From the NCBI GenBank assembly GCA_036496585.1, contig DASXLB010000073.1, positions 32,155 through 96,154 on the forward strand: a DNA stretch of 64,000 bases. Direction: 5' to 3'. Within the stretch, counting starts at the first letter, position 1. The number at the start of each line of letters is the position of its first letter. Below the pieces are notes generated by a model. It made no database searches. It was not told the origin of the DNA and was given only the letters and a program-made list of their open reading frames with translations. The translations under genes and the position numbers were made by a program. Origin of the DNA: Vicinamibacterales bacterium. GTDB taxonomy: Bacteria; Acidobacteriota; Vicinamibacteria; Vicinamibacterales; 2-12-FULL-66-21. This document shows, piece after piece, positions 34,724 through 43,814 of this stretch.

Positions 34724-36097
34724 ATGGTCGAATGGGAGGAGTGGGGCGCGGCGGCGTTCGCGCGGGCGCGGCGCGAGGGGAGGCCGGTGCTGCTGTCCAT
34801 CACCGCCGCCTGGTGCCGCGCCTGCCACGAGATGGACGCCTCGACCTACGCCGATCCCGCGGTGGCGGCGCTCGTGCGCGATCGGTTCGTCGCGGTGCGC
34901 GTCGACGCCGATCGGCGACCTGACGTCAACGAGCGCTATCACCTTGGCGGATGGCCGACGACCGCCTTTCTCACCGCGGACGGACAGATCATCACCGGCG
35001 CTACCTATGTCACCGCCGATCGCATGCCGGCGGTGCTGGCGCGCGTGGCGGAGGCCTTTGCGCAACTGCCAGACGCGCCTGGAGCCTCGGGACCGCCCGG
35101 GGGCCGGGGCGACGAGCCGGCGGCCGCCGCCGCAGATCCCGATGCTCTCGTCGAATCGATTTTCGCGTCCTTCGACCCGGTGCACGGTGGATTCGGCGTC
35201 GAGCCGAAATTCCCGCACGCGGCGCCGCTCGCGCTAGCGCTCGCGCTCCATACCGAGTCCGGCGAGGCCCGCTGGCGGTCGATCGTCGAGACGACGCTCG
35301 ACGCGATGTGGGACGGCGGGCTGTGGGACGCCGACGCGGGCGGCTTCTACCGCTACGCGCCCACCCGCGACTGGCAGCAGCCGCACCAGGAAAAGCTGCT
35401 CGATACGAACGCCGCGCTGCTGGCGATCTATACGGAGGCCGCCGTGGTGTTCGGCCGCCCTGTCGATCGCGAGCGGGTTGACGCGATCGCCGGCTTCATC
35501 GGCGTCGCGCTGCGCGACCCGGCCGGCGGCTATTTCGGCAGCGACGCCGAGCCGATGCTCTACGCCGACGGCAACGGCCTGGCGGTCTCGGCGCTCCTCA
35601 AGGCGTCGACGGTCCTCGACTCGGCAGACCTGACGCAGGAGGCGCTCACGTCGTTCGAGCGCGTGCTGCTCGCCTGCTACCGGCCGGGCGGCGGCGTGGC
35701 GCACCAGCCCGACGGCCGGGTCCGCGGACTGCTCGCCGATCAGGTGGCGGCCATGACAGCTCTGCTCGATGCCCATGACCTGACCGGCAGCGAGCCTTAC
35801 CAGATGATGGCCGAGGAAATCGGCCACTACATGGTGCAGGGGCTGGCCGACCCGGCCGATGGCGGATTCTTCGATCGCCTGCGGCGAGACGACGACATCG
35901 GCCTGCTGCGGGAGGCGCGGAAACCGTTTGCCGGCAACGCCGACGCCGCCATGGCGCTGTGGCGCCTGCAGCGGATCAGCCGGGAGTTCGACTTCCGCAC
36001 CGCCGCCACCGGGGCCCTCCTCGCCGCCGGACGTCAGGCCGCCCGTCAGGGACCACTGGCCGCGCATTACGTCCTCGCGGCGCGCCGCCTGCGATAG
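34724..36097 (+). CDS. YyaL/DUF255-like thioredoxin-fold protein
   Basis: A 457-aa cytosolic protein. Residues 1-110 form a thioredoxin-like (DUF255) domain with WCRACHEM (CxxC at about 33-36) and GGWPTTAFLTADG. The rest is an alpha/alpha-toroid resembling the YyaL/SPATA20 family (FDPVHGGFGVEPKFP, DWQQPHQEKLLDTNA). Family members are usually near 670 aa, so this is a shortened version. It starts at ATG 34724, in good agreement with the first thioredoxin strand; the longer frame adds a shadow N-terminus. The role is not established in the family. Confidence 0.85.
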   Translation: MVEWEEWGAAAFARARREGRPVLLSITAAWCRACHEMDASTYADPAVAALVRDRFVAVRVDADRRPDVNERYHLGGWPTTAFLTADGQIITGATYVTADRMPAVLARVAEAFAQLPDAPGASGPPGGRGDEPAAAAADPDALVESIFASFDPVHGGFGVEPKFPHAAPLALALALHTESGEARWRSIVETTLDAMWDGGLWDADAGGFYRYAPTRDWQQPHQEKLLDTNAALLAIYTEAAVVFGRPVDRERVDAIAGFIGVALRDPAGGYFGSDAEPMLYADGNGLAVSALLKASTVLDSADLTQEALTSFERVLLACYRPGGGVAHQPDGRVRGLLADQVAAMTALLDAHDLTGSEPYQMMAEEIGHYMVQGLADPADGGFFDRLRRDDDIGLLREARKPFAGNADAAMALWRLQRISREFDFRTAATGALLAAGRQAARQGPLAAHYVLAARRLR

Positions 36098-36121
36098 ACT
36101 CAAGCCAACCGCACGCGGCCG

Positions 36122-36157
36122 ACCGCGAACTGCCAACTGCCAACCGCCAACCGCACA
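36122..36157. repeat. Tandem heptamer repeat (CTGCCAA type)
   Basis: Five roughly 7-bp units, accgcgaa, ctgccaa, ctgccaa, ccgccaa, ccgcaca, fill the gap just before the transketolase-like ATG, where a ribosome-binding site would be expected. A related CAACTGCGAACTGC stretch lies at about 62733. Confidence 0.6.
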
Positions 36158-36164
36158 CTCTCTT

Positions 36165-38444
36165 ATGGATACCTGCATCACCGATCCGCTCGCTCCGCTG
36201 ACCGCCGAACAGAACACCCGCGATGCCGCGCTGCTGCAGAGCAATCCCTATTGCGGGCCGCGGTTCGAATCGAAGGTCCTGCCGTTCACGCTCGACCTGG
36301 CGCGCGGCGTGCTCAGCGCCGAGGACGAGCTGACACTGGCGGGTCTCGAGAAAGAGGCGGCGCGCACGGCGATCGAATCGCTCGCCTCGCTGGCCAGGAA
36401 CGCCAATGACATCGATCACCTCGGCGGCGGGCTCGAGCTGATCCCCGCGCTGCTGATGACGCTCGCGGCGACCGACTACCAGGCGACGGGCTACACCATC
36501 GAGCACGGCCACACCAGCATCGGCTACTACTCGGCGCTGTCGGCGCTCGGCTTCGTCGATCGGGGCCGCGTCATCGACGCCTTCCGGCGCAGCCTCGACA
36601 TCGCCGGACACGTGTCATGGCTGCCGGGCGGCACCGAGCTCAGTTCGGGGCGGCTCGGCGTGATGGTGCCGGTCGGCAGCGGCTTCGCGCTCGGGCTGAA
36701 AGCGCATCACGGCGCCGCCGCGCACGTCATCTGCCACTGCGGCGACGCCGGCTGGATCTCCGGCCAGGCGCTCAACGGCTTCAACGCGGCCGCCGTGCAT
36801 CGCGCGCCGATCACGTTCGTCATGCACCGCAACGGCATCCAGCTGTCGGGGACGACGCGGCACATCATGAACCAGGATCCGCGGCGGATCATCGAGAGCT
36901 TCGGCATCCGCATCCTGGAGATCCGGACGCTGCTCGACCGCCAGGCACTGTTCGGCGCCTATCAGGCGGCGTTCGCCAACGCGCAGAACGGGCAGCCGAC
37001 GCTGATCTACCCGACCGGCTACGGCAGCTCGCCGCAGGACGCCGCCGTCACGATCGCCGACTTCGGCCGCATGTACGGGATTGCCGACGAGACGCGGGAG
37101 TTCGCCGCGAAGAACGACGTGTCGCTGGATCGCAGCATCTGGATTCCCGGCTCGCTCATGAGCTACCGGGACGTGATCGCGATGCTCCAGTGTGTGTTCT
37201 ACGTCAACGACCTGCCGGGCGGCGAGGGGCATCACGACGGCGGCATGAAGGGGCGCGACGCGCAGGCCGTGCTGTCGAGCCGCCTGCTGCAGTTCACCCC
37301 CGAGGAACGGGCCCGTCTCGACGCGCTCGCCTCGCAGCCGCCGCGCATCGTCGTCACCACGGCGCGTCCGTCGAAGGGCACACCGAATCTGACGCTGACC
37401 GCCGGCGAGCTGCAGGCCGTGGCGCTGCCCGATCCGGGCAAGGCGGTGTCGCCGAGAGCCGGCTCCGAGGCGGCCTACGTCGCGGTGGCGAAGAAATACG
37501 CCAGCCGGATGTTCGTGGTCTCCGCCGACCTGAATCCGTCGACCAAGCTCGCCAAGGCGGTCGCGCTGCTGCCGCCGCCGAACCATTTCGAGATGAGCAT
37601 CGAGGAGCAGGCGGCGACGCTGCTCGTCGACGGGCTGTCCTACAGCAGCCGCGAGCCGCAGCTCAACGTCTTCTCGACCTTCGCCGCGTTCATGGAAGGG
37701 ATCGCGCGGGAAGGATTCGAGATGTGGCGCTACCAGCGCAACCTGACCGGCTACAACGAGGGGCTGAACGTGCTGATGCACCTGGCGCACGTCGGCGCCT
37801 GCACCGGCCGCGATCATTTCTCGGGCTGGAGCCTCGACTGGATCAATCTCGGCCTGGGCTATCTGCCGTTTCTTCGCCGCTTCCATGCGCCGGCCGACGC
37901 CCGCAGCGCGTTTCTCGCGGTGGTGGATGCCGCCGCCGGCTGGGGCGGCCACATCGTCGCGATTCCGCGCGATACGCTGCCGATCCTGACCAAGGAAGAC
38001 GGCCGGACGCCGCTCTGGAACGCCACCGACGCCTGGACGTCGGTCACGCCGTACCGGCAGCGGCAGGGGGCCGCGACCGCGATTCTGGCGATCGGCGCGC
38101 CGAGCTACCTGGCCGGCGAGGCGAGCGATCGCGCCGCGGCCCGCGGCGTGGCGAGCGACGTGTTCGTGATCAACGGCTTCCCCGTCGACGAACCGTTCTT
38201 CGACAGTCTGGCCAAGAAGTACGACCGGGTGATCACGATCGAAGACGGGCTGATCGGCACCGTCGAGGCCGGCCTGCGCGGCTTCGCCGCGTTCGTGTCG
38301 GGCAAGCTCGCCGAATGCGGCATGAAGCTCGAACATCTCGGCATCGCCGATCCGCGGATTGCGCCGTCGGAGACCTTCGAGATCGTCTGGGCGCACTGGG
38401 GCATGACGGCCGACGCGCTGACCGAGCGGCTGCTCGCGTCCTGA
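36165..38444 (+). CDS. Transketolase-like thiamine-diphosphate enzyme
   Basis: A 759-aa protein with the two-domain transketolase plan. In the ThDP-binding half, the expected GDG motif reads CGDAGWISGQALNGF, with NGIQLSG ending the cofactor motif. The pyrimidine half contains MSIEEQAATLLVDGLS with the catalytic Glu, followed by a C-terminal transketolase-type domain. It is longer than usual (about 660 aa) and divergent, with Ala in place of the second Gly. It may use another ketose or an aldehyde/pyruvate donor. ATG 36165 lies straight after a tandem heptamer repeat without a clear ribosome-binding site. No pentose phosphate partner is adjacent. Confidence 0.82.
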   Translation: MDTCITDPLAPLTAEQNTRDAALLQSNPYCGPRFESKVLPFTLDLARGVLSAEDELTLAGLEKEAARTAIESLASLARNANDIDHLGGGLELIPALLMTLAATDYQATGYTIEHGHTSIGYYSALSALGFVDRGRVIDAFRRSLDIAGHVSWLPGGTELSSGRLGVMVPVGSGFALGLKAHHGAAAHVICHCGDAGWISGQALNGFNAAAVHRAPITFVMHRNGIQLSGTTRHIMNQDPRRIIESFGIRILEIRTLLDRQALFGAYQAAFANAQNGQPTLIYPTGYGSSPQDAAVTIADFGRMYGIADETREFAAKNDVSLDRSIWIPGSLMSYRDVIAMLQCVFYVNDLPGGEGHHDGGMKGRDAQAVLSSRLLQFTPEERARLDALASQPPRIVVTTARPSKGTPNLTLTAGELQAVALPDPGKAVSPRAGSEAAYVAVAKKYASRMFVVSADLNPSTKLAKAVALLPPPNHFEMSIEEQAATLLVDGLSYSSREPQLNVFSTFAAFMEGIAREGFEMWRYQRNLTGYNEGLNVLMHLAHVGACTGRDHFSGWSLDWINLGLGYLPFLRRFHAPADARSAFLAVVDAAAGWGGHIVAIPRDTLPILTKEDGRTPLWNATDAWTSVTPYRQRQGAATAILAIGAPSYLAGEASDRAAARGVASDVFVINGFPVDEPFFDSLAKKYDRVITIEDGLIGTVEAGLRGFAAFVSGKLAECGMKLEHLGIADPRIAPSETFEIVWAHWGMTADALTERLLAS

Positions 38445-38481
38445 AGAGCATGCCGGACTTGCTGGCGTCGTGAAGATCATG

Positions 38482-38604
38482 CCGGACCTGAAGGTCCGCC
38501 CTACGCGCCTGTTTCTGTCCTGAAGGTCATGCCGGACCTGTAGCGCCGGCACGTCGCGCGGACCCGTAGCGCGGATTCGTAGCGCGGACCTTCAGGTCCG
38601 CCCT
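38482..38604. repeat. REP-like repeat cluster between convergent genes
   Basis: GCCGGACCTGAAGGTCCGCC lies at 38482-38502, a degenerate copy (GCCGGACCTGTAGCGCC) at about 38532, and an inverted copy (GCGCGGACCTTCAGGTCC) at 38584-38604. ATGCCGGACCTGAAGG-like pieces also occur from 38450. The 177-bp gap between the transketolase-like and M14 genes is mostly this repeat family, arranged as outward-facing palindromes able to fold back. Confidence 0.8.
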
Positions 38605-38621
38605 TCCCGATCGCCGCGGCC

Positions 38622-41294
38622 TCACGGCGTGCCTGACGGCTTGGGTGCGGCCTCCGCCGCCGACAGATACAGCGCGTTGAACAGCATCGGGAAGGTCGCG
38701 TGCGTCTGCGCGCGGTGCTGCGGGCGGAGGCCGAAAAGCACGATGCGGCCCGGATTCATGTCGACGCTGACCACCGCCGCACGCCCCGACATCAGGTCCT
38801 CTCCCTTGAGCCATCCCGACGCGACGACATCGGCGTTGGGGTAGCGCGCGATCACGCTCAGCTTCTGCGACGAGAAGCCTTCCAGCAGCGAGAAGAACGG
38901 GCTGTTGTTGTAGAAGCCTGTGGTCGACGCCTCCATGCCGTAGCCGATCGGACTGGCGGTGTCGACCTCGATCTTGAGGATCGTGCCCGGCGCGAAATGC
39001 TGATCGCGGGTGAGGCCGGCCTTCAGATCGCGCAGCGGCACGCCGAAGCGGTCGATCGCCAGGTCCGAGGCCTGTCCGAGCGTGATGAGCGTGCCCCCCT
39101 GCGCGACGAACGCCCGCAGCGCCGCGACCCCCTCGTCGCCGAGGCCGCCGCGGTACTCGGGGCGGATGTTGGCGCCGCTGGCGCCGTCGATGATCGATCG
39201 CGGCGCCTGGTCCGGAAGGATGATTGCGTCGTACTTCTCGCGCAGCCGGCCGCCGCGGATGTCGGCGTTGTGCAGCGTCGTCTCGGCGAAGCCGTACTGC
39301 TCCAGGACCCAGCGCGTCCAGCCTTCGTCCATGTTGCCGCCGGTCCACGGCGAGTACATGCCGATGCGCGGCGCCCGCAGCGAGAGCGCCGCCGCCGGCA
39401 CGGCGGCGTCCGAAGTCTTGATCTGCAGGCCGAGATCGGCGGCGACCGTCTCGAGCGGCTTGCGCGGCGCCGTCACCCAGACCTGCTCGCCTTTGAGCGC
39501 CACCCGCGCGCCGTCCTTGAGCAGACGGTTGACGGCGGCGGCGGCATCCGGCCCCCGGTAATCGAAGACGAAACGCGGGCCGTTGCCGGCGACCTTGCCT
39601 TCGAGCTTCGGCGCGCCGGTCAGCGGCGTCAGCTTGACGCTGTCGGCGAGCGGCTTGTGCGCGAAGACGTGTTCGACGCCGAGCAGCATGCCCAGCGACC
39701 ACGCCGTGACGTCGTAGGGCGGCTCGGGGGCGGAGGTGGGAGAACGGCGCACCTCCGGGTAGGTCTGCTGCTCCAGCATGTCCTTGGCGTAGCGCGCGAA
39801 CACCTGCGTCATCGGCACCACGAAGGTGCCGGCGGCGAACTGCCGCCCGTCCGCCTCGAATGCCGCGTCGGCGCGGGAGACCTCGACGCCGCCCTGCTGC
39901 AGCTTCTCGACGAGATGGACGGCCTCGTGCGGATCGTGCTGCGTGTCAACCGGGATCAGGATCGCGGCGGGATCCCCCTTGCGGCCGTTGTCGAGCGTGG
40001 CGCGGTTGACTTCGTAGATCTGCCGCAGCAGCGCCTCGCGGCGGTCCGCCATGGTGTCGAGCAGCGCCGTCGTGGCGATGAGCTCGTAGTCGAGGATGTC
40101 GCGGAGCGTCCAGTGGCCGCCCATCCAGGGGCGCGGATATTCGGTACGCGGCGTGATGTCGGTCGGCGGCGGCAGCGCGCCGCCGGCATCGCCGCGTCCA
40201 CCGCCACCGCGACCGGCTCCGGCACCGGCGCCCGCACCCGCACCGGCGCCGGCGCCGGCGCCCCGTCCGCGACCCTCGCCATTGGCCTGGCTGCCGCCGC
40301 CGTTGGCGCGCTGCTGATCGATCGGCGCGGCCACGCGCACGCTCGCCACTTCCGTCAGCAGGCCGATCTCGTTGTGCCACCAGCCGCTCCACGCCATCGC
40401 GCCTTCCCAGAAGTTCGTGTAGGTGGAGTTGTAGATGATGCCGTCCTTGCCGGCGGCCTCGAGCGCGGCGGCCTGCGACTGCCCGAGGATGCCGTTCCAG
40501 CGGTAGATGAGCGGATGCACGTTGGGGTTGATCGGGTCGGTCGCCGGCATCACGAAGATGCGCGCCGCGTTGCTGCCCATCTGGTGCTCGTCGAGCCACA
40601 CCGCCGGGAACCAGTCCTGCCACAGCAGGCGGGCCGTCAGCTGGCTCTCCTTCTGCGTGAACATGTACATGTCGCGGTTGTTGTCGTGGCCGACGTAGGG
40701 ATGATAGAGGTAGGGAATCTGCGACGTCTCGTACGGCGTGCCGAGGTTCTTGTTGAACCAGTCGGTCACCATGATCTGGCCGTCGGGATTGAGGCAGGGC
40801 ACCAGCACGAAGATCACGTTGTCGAGGATCTTCTTCACCTGCGGTGAGTTGTCGGTGGCGAGGCGGTGCACCAGCTCGACCACCATCTGCGACGCGCCGA
40901 TCTCGGTCGCGTGGATCGAGTTGGTGATCACGACGACGGCCTTGCCCTGCTGGAAGATCTCGTCGCGCTCGGCGTCGGTCGGGGCGCCTCCCTGGAAGTA
41001 CAGCTTGCGTTCGAGCTGCTTGAAGTGGTCGAGGTTCTTGAGCGTGTCGGCGCTCGCGATCTCGAGCGCCACGAACGGATTGCCGTTCGTCGACGTGCCG
41101 AGTTCGCGGTAGCGGACCCGATCGCTGGCCCCGGCGACGAGCTTCAGGTATTCGACGATCCGATCCCAGCGCGCCAGCTTGTTGTCGCTGCCGATCCGGA
41201 AGCCGAAGAACTGCTCCGGGGTCGGCAGCGCCGCGGGCTGCGATCCGGCGGTGAGGCCAAGCGCCAGCAGAGTGGCGACAAACGTGCGCATCAT
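38622..41294 (-). CDS. Exported M14-family zinc carboxypeptidase
   Basis: An 890-aa secreted metallopeptidase. Signal peptide to about residue 20. The M14 domain (about 45-330) has zinc ligands in IHATEIG (His and Glu at about 126-130) and His in GHDNNRD (about 201). A low-complexity Gly/Ala/Arg linker (about 335-367) separates it from a region with a DJ-1/glutamine-amidotransferase-like fold (about 630-800, DAIILPDQAPR and LRAFVAQGGTLITLG). The linker is encoded by a GC-rich hexamer array (40193-40275). The ATG overlaps the nadE stop by four bases. Such long M14 proteins are common in acidobacteria and are thought to use external peptides. Confidence 0.88.
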   Translation of the reverse strand: MMRTFVATLLALGLTAGSQPAALPTPEQFFGFRIGSDNKLARWDRIVEYLKLVAGASDRVRYRELGTSTNGNPFVALEIASADTLKNLDHFKQLERKLYFQGGAPTDAERDEIFQQGKAVVVITNSIHATEIGASQMVVELVHRLATDNSPQVKKILDNVIFVLVPCLNPDGQIMVTDWFNKNLGTPYETSQIPYLYHPYVGHDNNRDMYMFTQKESQLTARLLWQDWFPAVWLDEHQMGSNAARIFVMPATDPINPNVHPLIYRWNGILGQSQAAALEAAGKDGIIYNSTYTNFWEGAMAWSGWWHNEIGLLTEVASVRVAAPIDQQRANGGGSQANGEGRGRGAGAGAGAGAGAGAGAGRGGGGRGDAGGALPPPTDITPRTEYPRPWMGGHWTLRDILDYELIATTALLDTMADRREALLRQIYEVNRATLDNGRKGDPAAILIPVDTQHDPHEAVHLVEKLQQGGVEVSRADAAFEADGRQFAAGTFVVPMTQVFARYAKDMLEQQTYPEVRRSPTSAPEPPYDVTAWSLGMLLGVEHVFAHKPLADSVKLTPLTGAPKLEGKVAGNGPRFVFDYRGPDAAAAVNRLLKDGARVALKGEQVWVTAPRKPLETVAADLGLQIKTSDAAVPAAALSLRAPRIGMYSPWTGGNMDEGWTRWVLEQYGFAETTLHNADIRGGRLREKYDAIILPDQAPRSIIDGASGANIRPEYRGGLGDEGVAALRAFVAQGGTLITLGQASDLAIDRFGVPLRDLKAGLTRDQHFAPGTILKIEVDTASPIGYGMEASTTGFYNNSPFFSLLEGFSSQKLSVIARYPNADVVASGWLKGEDLMSGRAAVVSVDMNPGRIVLFGLRPQHRAQTHATFPMLFNALYLSAAEAAPKPSGTP
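40193..40275. repeat. Hexanucleotide (GCGCCG-type) array in the M14 gene
   Basis: A run of near-perfect GCNCCG hexamers encodes the alternating Gly-Ala stretch of the M14 linker. Length change in units of six keeps the frame, so polymorphism here would alter only the linker length. Confidence 0.7.
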
Positions 41295-42079
41295 GACGGT
41301 GTCTCCGAAACAGGCGGAAGTACGCGTTTGTGATCGCTTCGGCGGATCAGGCGTTCGATCCGCATCGCGAGGGCCGGCGCGACCGCTTCCGGCCCGCGCG
41401 TCAGATAGCTCTCGAGCGCGGCGTAGCTGAATCCGAACTCGGCCTCGTCGGTCTGGCCGGGCCAGAGGCCGGCGCTCGGCGCCTTGTCGACGATGGCCGC
41501 CGGCACGCCGAGCTCGCGGGCGGCGGCGACGACCTCGCTCTTCAGAAGGCCGCCGATCGGCAGCAGATCGACGCCGCCGTCGCCGTACTTCGTGAAGTAG
41601 CCGATCGCCAGCTCGCTGCGGTTGCCGGTGCCGGCCACCAGGTAGTTGAGCGTGTTCGCCAGAAAGTACAGCGAGGTCATCCGCAGGCGCGGCTCGAGGT
41701 TGGCGTTCGCCACCCGCGCGCGCGGGTCCTCGGCGGGGCGGCTGGCGGTCCGCTGCTCGGTCGGGACGCCGGCGGCCGCCGTGTCCAGCTGCCCGATCAG
41801 CGCGTCGCGGGCCGGCGCCAGATCGACCCGGACGATCGGCAGGTGAAAATGCTCGGCTAGCGCCGCGGCGTCAACTTCGTCCTGCGGTTCGCCATGACAC
41901 GGCATCACGACGCCGATCGTTGCGTCGGGCGCCGCCATCTGACAGAGGCGGGCCGCCACGGCCGAATCGACGCCGCCGCTCAGGCCCACGACGAAGCCGG
42001 CCGCGCCCGACTCGGCCAGCCGCTCGCGCAGCCACTCGACGATGGCATCCGTCCGTGCGCTGATCGGGCCGCTCAGCAT
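41291..42079 (-). CDS. nadE: NH3-dependent NAD+ synthetase
   Basis: Final step of NAD synthesis: amidation of deamido-NAD with ATP. The 262-aa product has the PP-loop SGGVDSAV (about 34-41), the P2 helix region, TGNRSEL, and GYFTKYGDGGVDLLPIGGL. The length matches the ammonia-dependent class; the N-terminal nitrilase glutaminase domain is absent. It starts at ATG 42079, immediately after the HD-GYP gene (stop at 42081), and its stop overlaps the M14 start. It is the only clear cofactor-biosynthesis gene in the window. Confidence 0.93.
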   Translation of the reverse strand: MLSGPISARTDAIVEWLRERLAESGAAGFVVGLSGGVDSAVAARLCQMAAPDATIGVVMPCHGEPQDEVDAAALAEHFHLPIVRVDLAPARDALIGQLDTAAAGVPTEQRTASRPAEDPRARVANANLEPRLRMTSLYFLANTLNYLVAGTGNRSELAIGYFTKYGDGGVDLLPIGGLLKSEVVAAARELGVPAAIVDKAPSAGLWPGQTDEAEFGFSYAALESYLTRGPEAVAPALAMRIERLIRRSDHKRVLPPVSETPS

Positions 42080-42080
42080 G

Positions 42081-43109
42081 TCAACTGGGCCGCTCGATCA
42101 TGCGCAGGAAGGCGTCGACGACGTCGGGATCGAACTGCCGTCCGCGCTGCCGCGCGATCTCGGCAATCGCGTCGCCCACCGTCCAGGCCGGCTTGTAGGG
42201 GCGCTGCTGCGTCAGGGCGTCGAACACGTCGGCGACGGCGACGATGCGGCCGGCGAGCGGGATGTCGCCGCCGCGCAGGCCGGCGTAGCCGCTGCCGTCC
42301 CAGCGTTCGTGGTGCGACAGGGCGATCTCCTCGGCGATGCGCAGCAGCGGAAAGCGGCTGCCCGACAGGATGCGTCCGCCGATCGTGGTGTGGGTCTTGA
42401 CGACCTCGAATTCCTCCGGCGTCAGCCGGCCGATCTTGAGCAGGATCGCGTCGGGAATGCCGATCTTGCCGACGTCGTGCAGTTCGGCGCCGCGCCGGAT
42501 GAGCGCGATCTGGTCGGCCGCCTGGCCGATCTCGCGGGCCAGCAGCGCCGACATCTGGCCGACCCGCTGGGTGTGGTGGCCGGTGTTGTCGTCGCGGAAC
42601 TCGGCGGCGGCGGCGAGCCGCTCGATGATCTCGAACTGCGCGTCTTCGAGCGCGCGCGTCCGCTCGCGCACCGTCGCCTCGAGCTGCTGGTTCTGGCTCT
42701 GGATCTGCCGGTAGATCAGCCGTGTCTCGAGCTGCGTCTTGATCCGCAGCAGCAGCTCGTCGGGCATGAACGGCTTGGCGACGAAATCCTTGGCGCCGCG
42801 CGACAGCGCGTCCTGCCGCGCCTGCGGCGTCAGGTCCGCCGACAGGATCAGGATCGGCAGGTACGAGGCCCCGGAGATCTCGTTGAGGCGATCGATGACC
42901 TCGAGGCCGCTGAGGTGCGGCATGTGCAGGTCGAGGAGCACCAGGTCGGGCCGCTGCCGGACGAAGAGATCCGCCGCCTGCCGCGAGTCGGTGGTGGTCT
43001 CGACCTGCGTGAAGCCGGCGCGCGCCAGGACCCGCCGCAGCACGTCGACGTTGGCCTCCTCGTCGTCGACGACGAGAACGCGGGCGTTGGTGAAGAGACC
43101 GGCATCCAT
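42081..43109 (-). CDS. Response regulator with HD-GYP domain
   Basis: A 342-aa cytosolic two-component protein. The receiver domain (about 8-125) has the acidic pair VVDDEE, the phosphoacceptor Asp in LVLLDLHM (about 60) and Lys in FVAKPF. A short coiled coil (about 130-160) leads to an HD-GYP phosphodiesterase domain with [20 protein letters not shown] and [13 protein letters not shown]. It is likely to hydrolyse cyclic di-GMP when phosphorylated. No histidine kinase is adjacent. It is followed within 1 bp by nadE. Confidence 0.93.
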   Translation of the reverse strand: MDAGLFTNARVLVVDDEEANVDVLRRVLARAGFTQVETTTDSRQAADLFVRQRPDLVLLDLHMPHLSGLEVIDRLNEISGASYLPILILSADLTPQARQDALSRGAKDFVAKPFMPDELLLRIKTQLETRLIYRQIQSQNQQLEATVRERTRALEDAQFEIIERLAAAAEFRDDNTGHHTQRVGQMSALLAREIGQAADQIALIRRGAELHDVGKIGIPDAILLKIGRLTPEEFEVVKTHTTIGGRILSGSRFPLLRIAEEIALSHHERWDGSGYAGLRGGDIPLAGRIVAVADVFDALTQQRPYKPAWTVGDAIAEIARQRGRQFDPDVVDAFLRMIERPS

Positions 43110-43125
43110 GGGCAGGCGCGCGACG

Positions 43126-43782
43126 CTAGCGGCGGTTGGCGATCGCCTCGGCCGCCGGCGACTCGGGCCATTCTACCGGCGGCGCGGCGGTGTAGGCGAC
43201 GTGCGCCAGGCGCGACTGGAACAGTACCGCCGCCGAGGCCAGCATTGGCAGCACGACGATCGGCGCCGCGCCGCGGAGCACCGAGGCGGTCGCCAGCGCC
43301 GCCGCCGCCCACACGCCGTAGACGCCGACCGCCGCGGCGACGTTGCGCCGCACGAACCGCCCCGCCGCCAGCACCGCCCCGATCGCGCTGCGCCGATCCT
43401 CGACGACCAGCCGGACCCGTGCGTAGACGAACAGCAGGTTGACGATCACCACGACCGCCTGGGCGACGCGCGCCTGCGGCAGGTTGTCGGCGGCGAGATA
43501 GAGCAGCGCTTCGAGCGCCGCCAGCCGCAGCATGCCGCCGAGATGGCGGCCGCAGGCGCCGAAGAACCCGGTGGCGCGGGTCGGGCGGGCCCGCGCGTAC
43601 CGATCGATCGCTCCCCCCGCGACGAACGAGCCGATCAGCACGAACTCGAACAGGATGCGGCGCGACGCGACCGTCGGATGGAGCGGCGTGAGCAGCGCCG
43701 CCGCCGCCGTGCAGACGAGCAGAACCGGCGCCGAGACGACACGCCGGATCCCGTCGACGCACGCGCGCAGCACGCTTCGCAT
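43126..43782 (-). CDS. Membrane protein of unknown function
   Basis: A 218-aa protein with about five to six hydrophobic helices (near 15-35, 44-60, 85-100, 108-122, 150-165, 172-190) and many Arg residues on one face. I do not recognise the family. The start ATG 43782 lies 32 bp from the divergent DapB-like gene, and its stop is 16 bp from the HD-GYP start. It could be a sensor partner or a transport-related protein; no motif decides it. Confidence 0.65.
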   Translation of the reverse strand: MRSVLRACVDGIRRVVSAPVLLVCTAAAALLTPLHPTVASRRILFEFVLIGSFVAGGAIDRYARARPTRATGFFGACGRHLGGMLRLAALEALLYLAADNLPQARVAQAVVVIVNLLFVYARVRLVVEDRRSAIGAVLAAGRFVRRNVAAAVGVYGVWAAAALATASVLRGAAPIVVLPMLASAAVLFQSRLAHVAYTAAPPVEWPESPAAEAIANRR

Positions 43783-43814
43783 CCTATATCATTGCTCTTT
43801 TGGGGGGAGAGCAG

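Noticed and set aside
38700-40847. 715-codon open frame opposite the M14 peptidase
   Set aside because: It is antisense to an intact M14 protein with zinc ligands, and its product is Arg/Val/Ala repeats without motifs.
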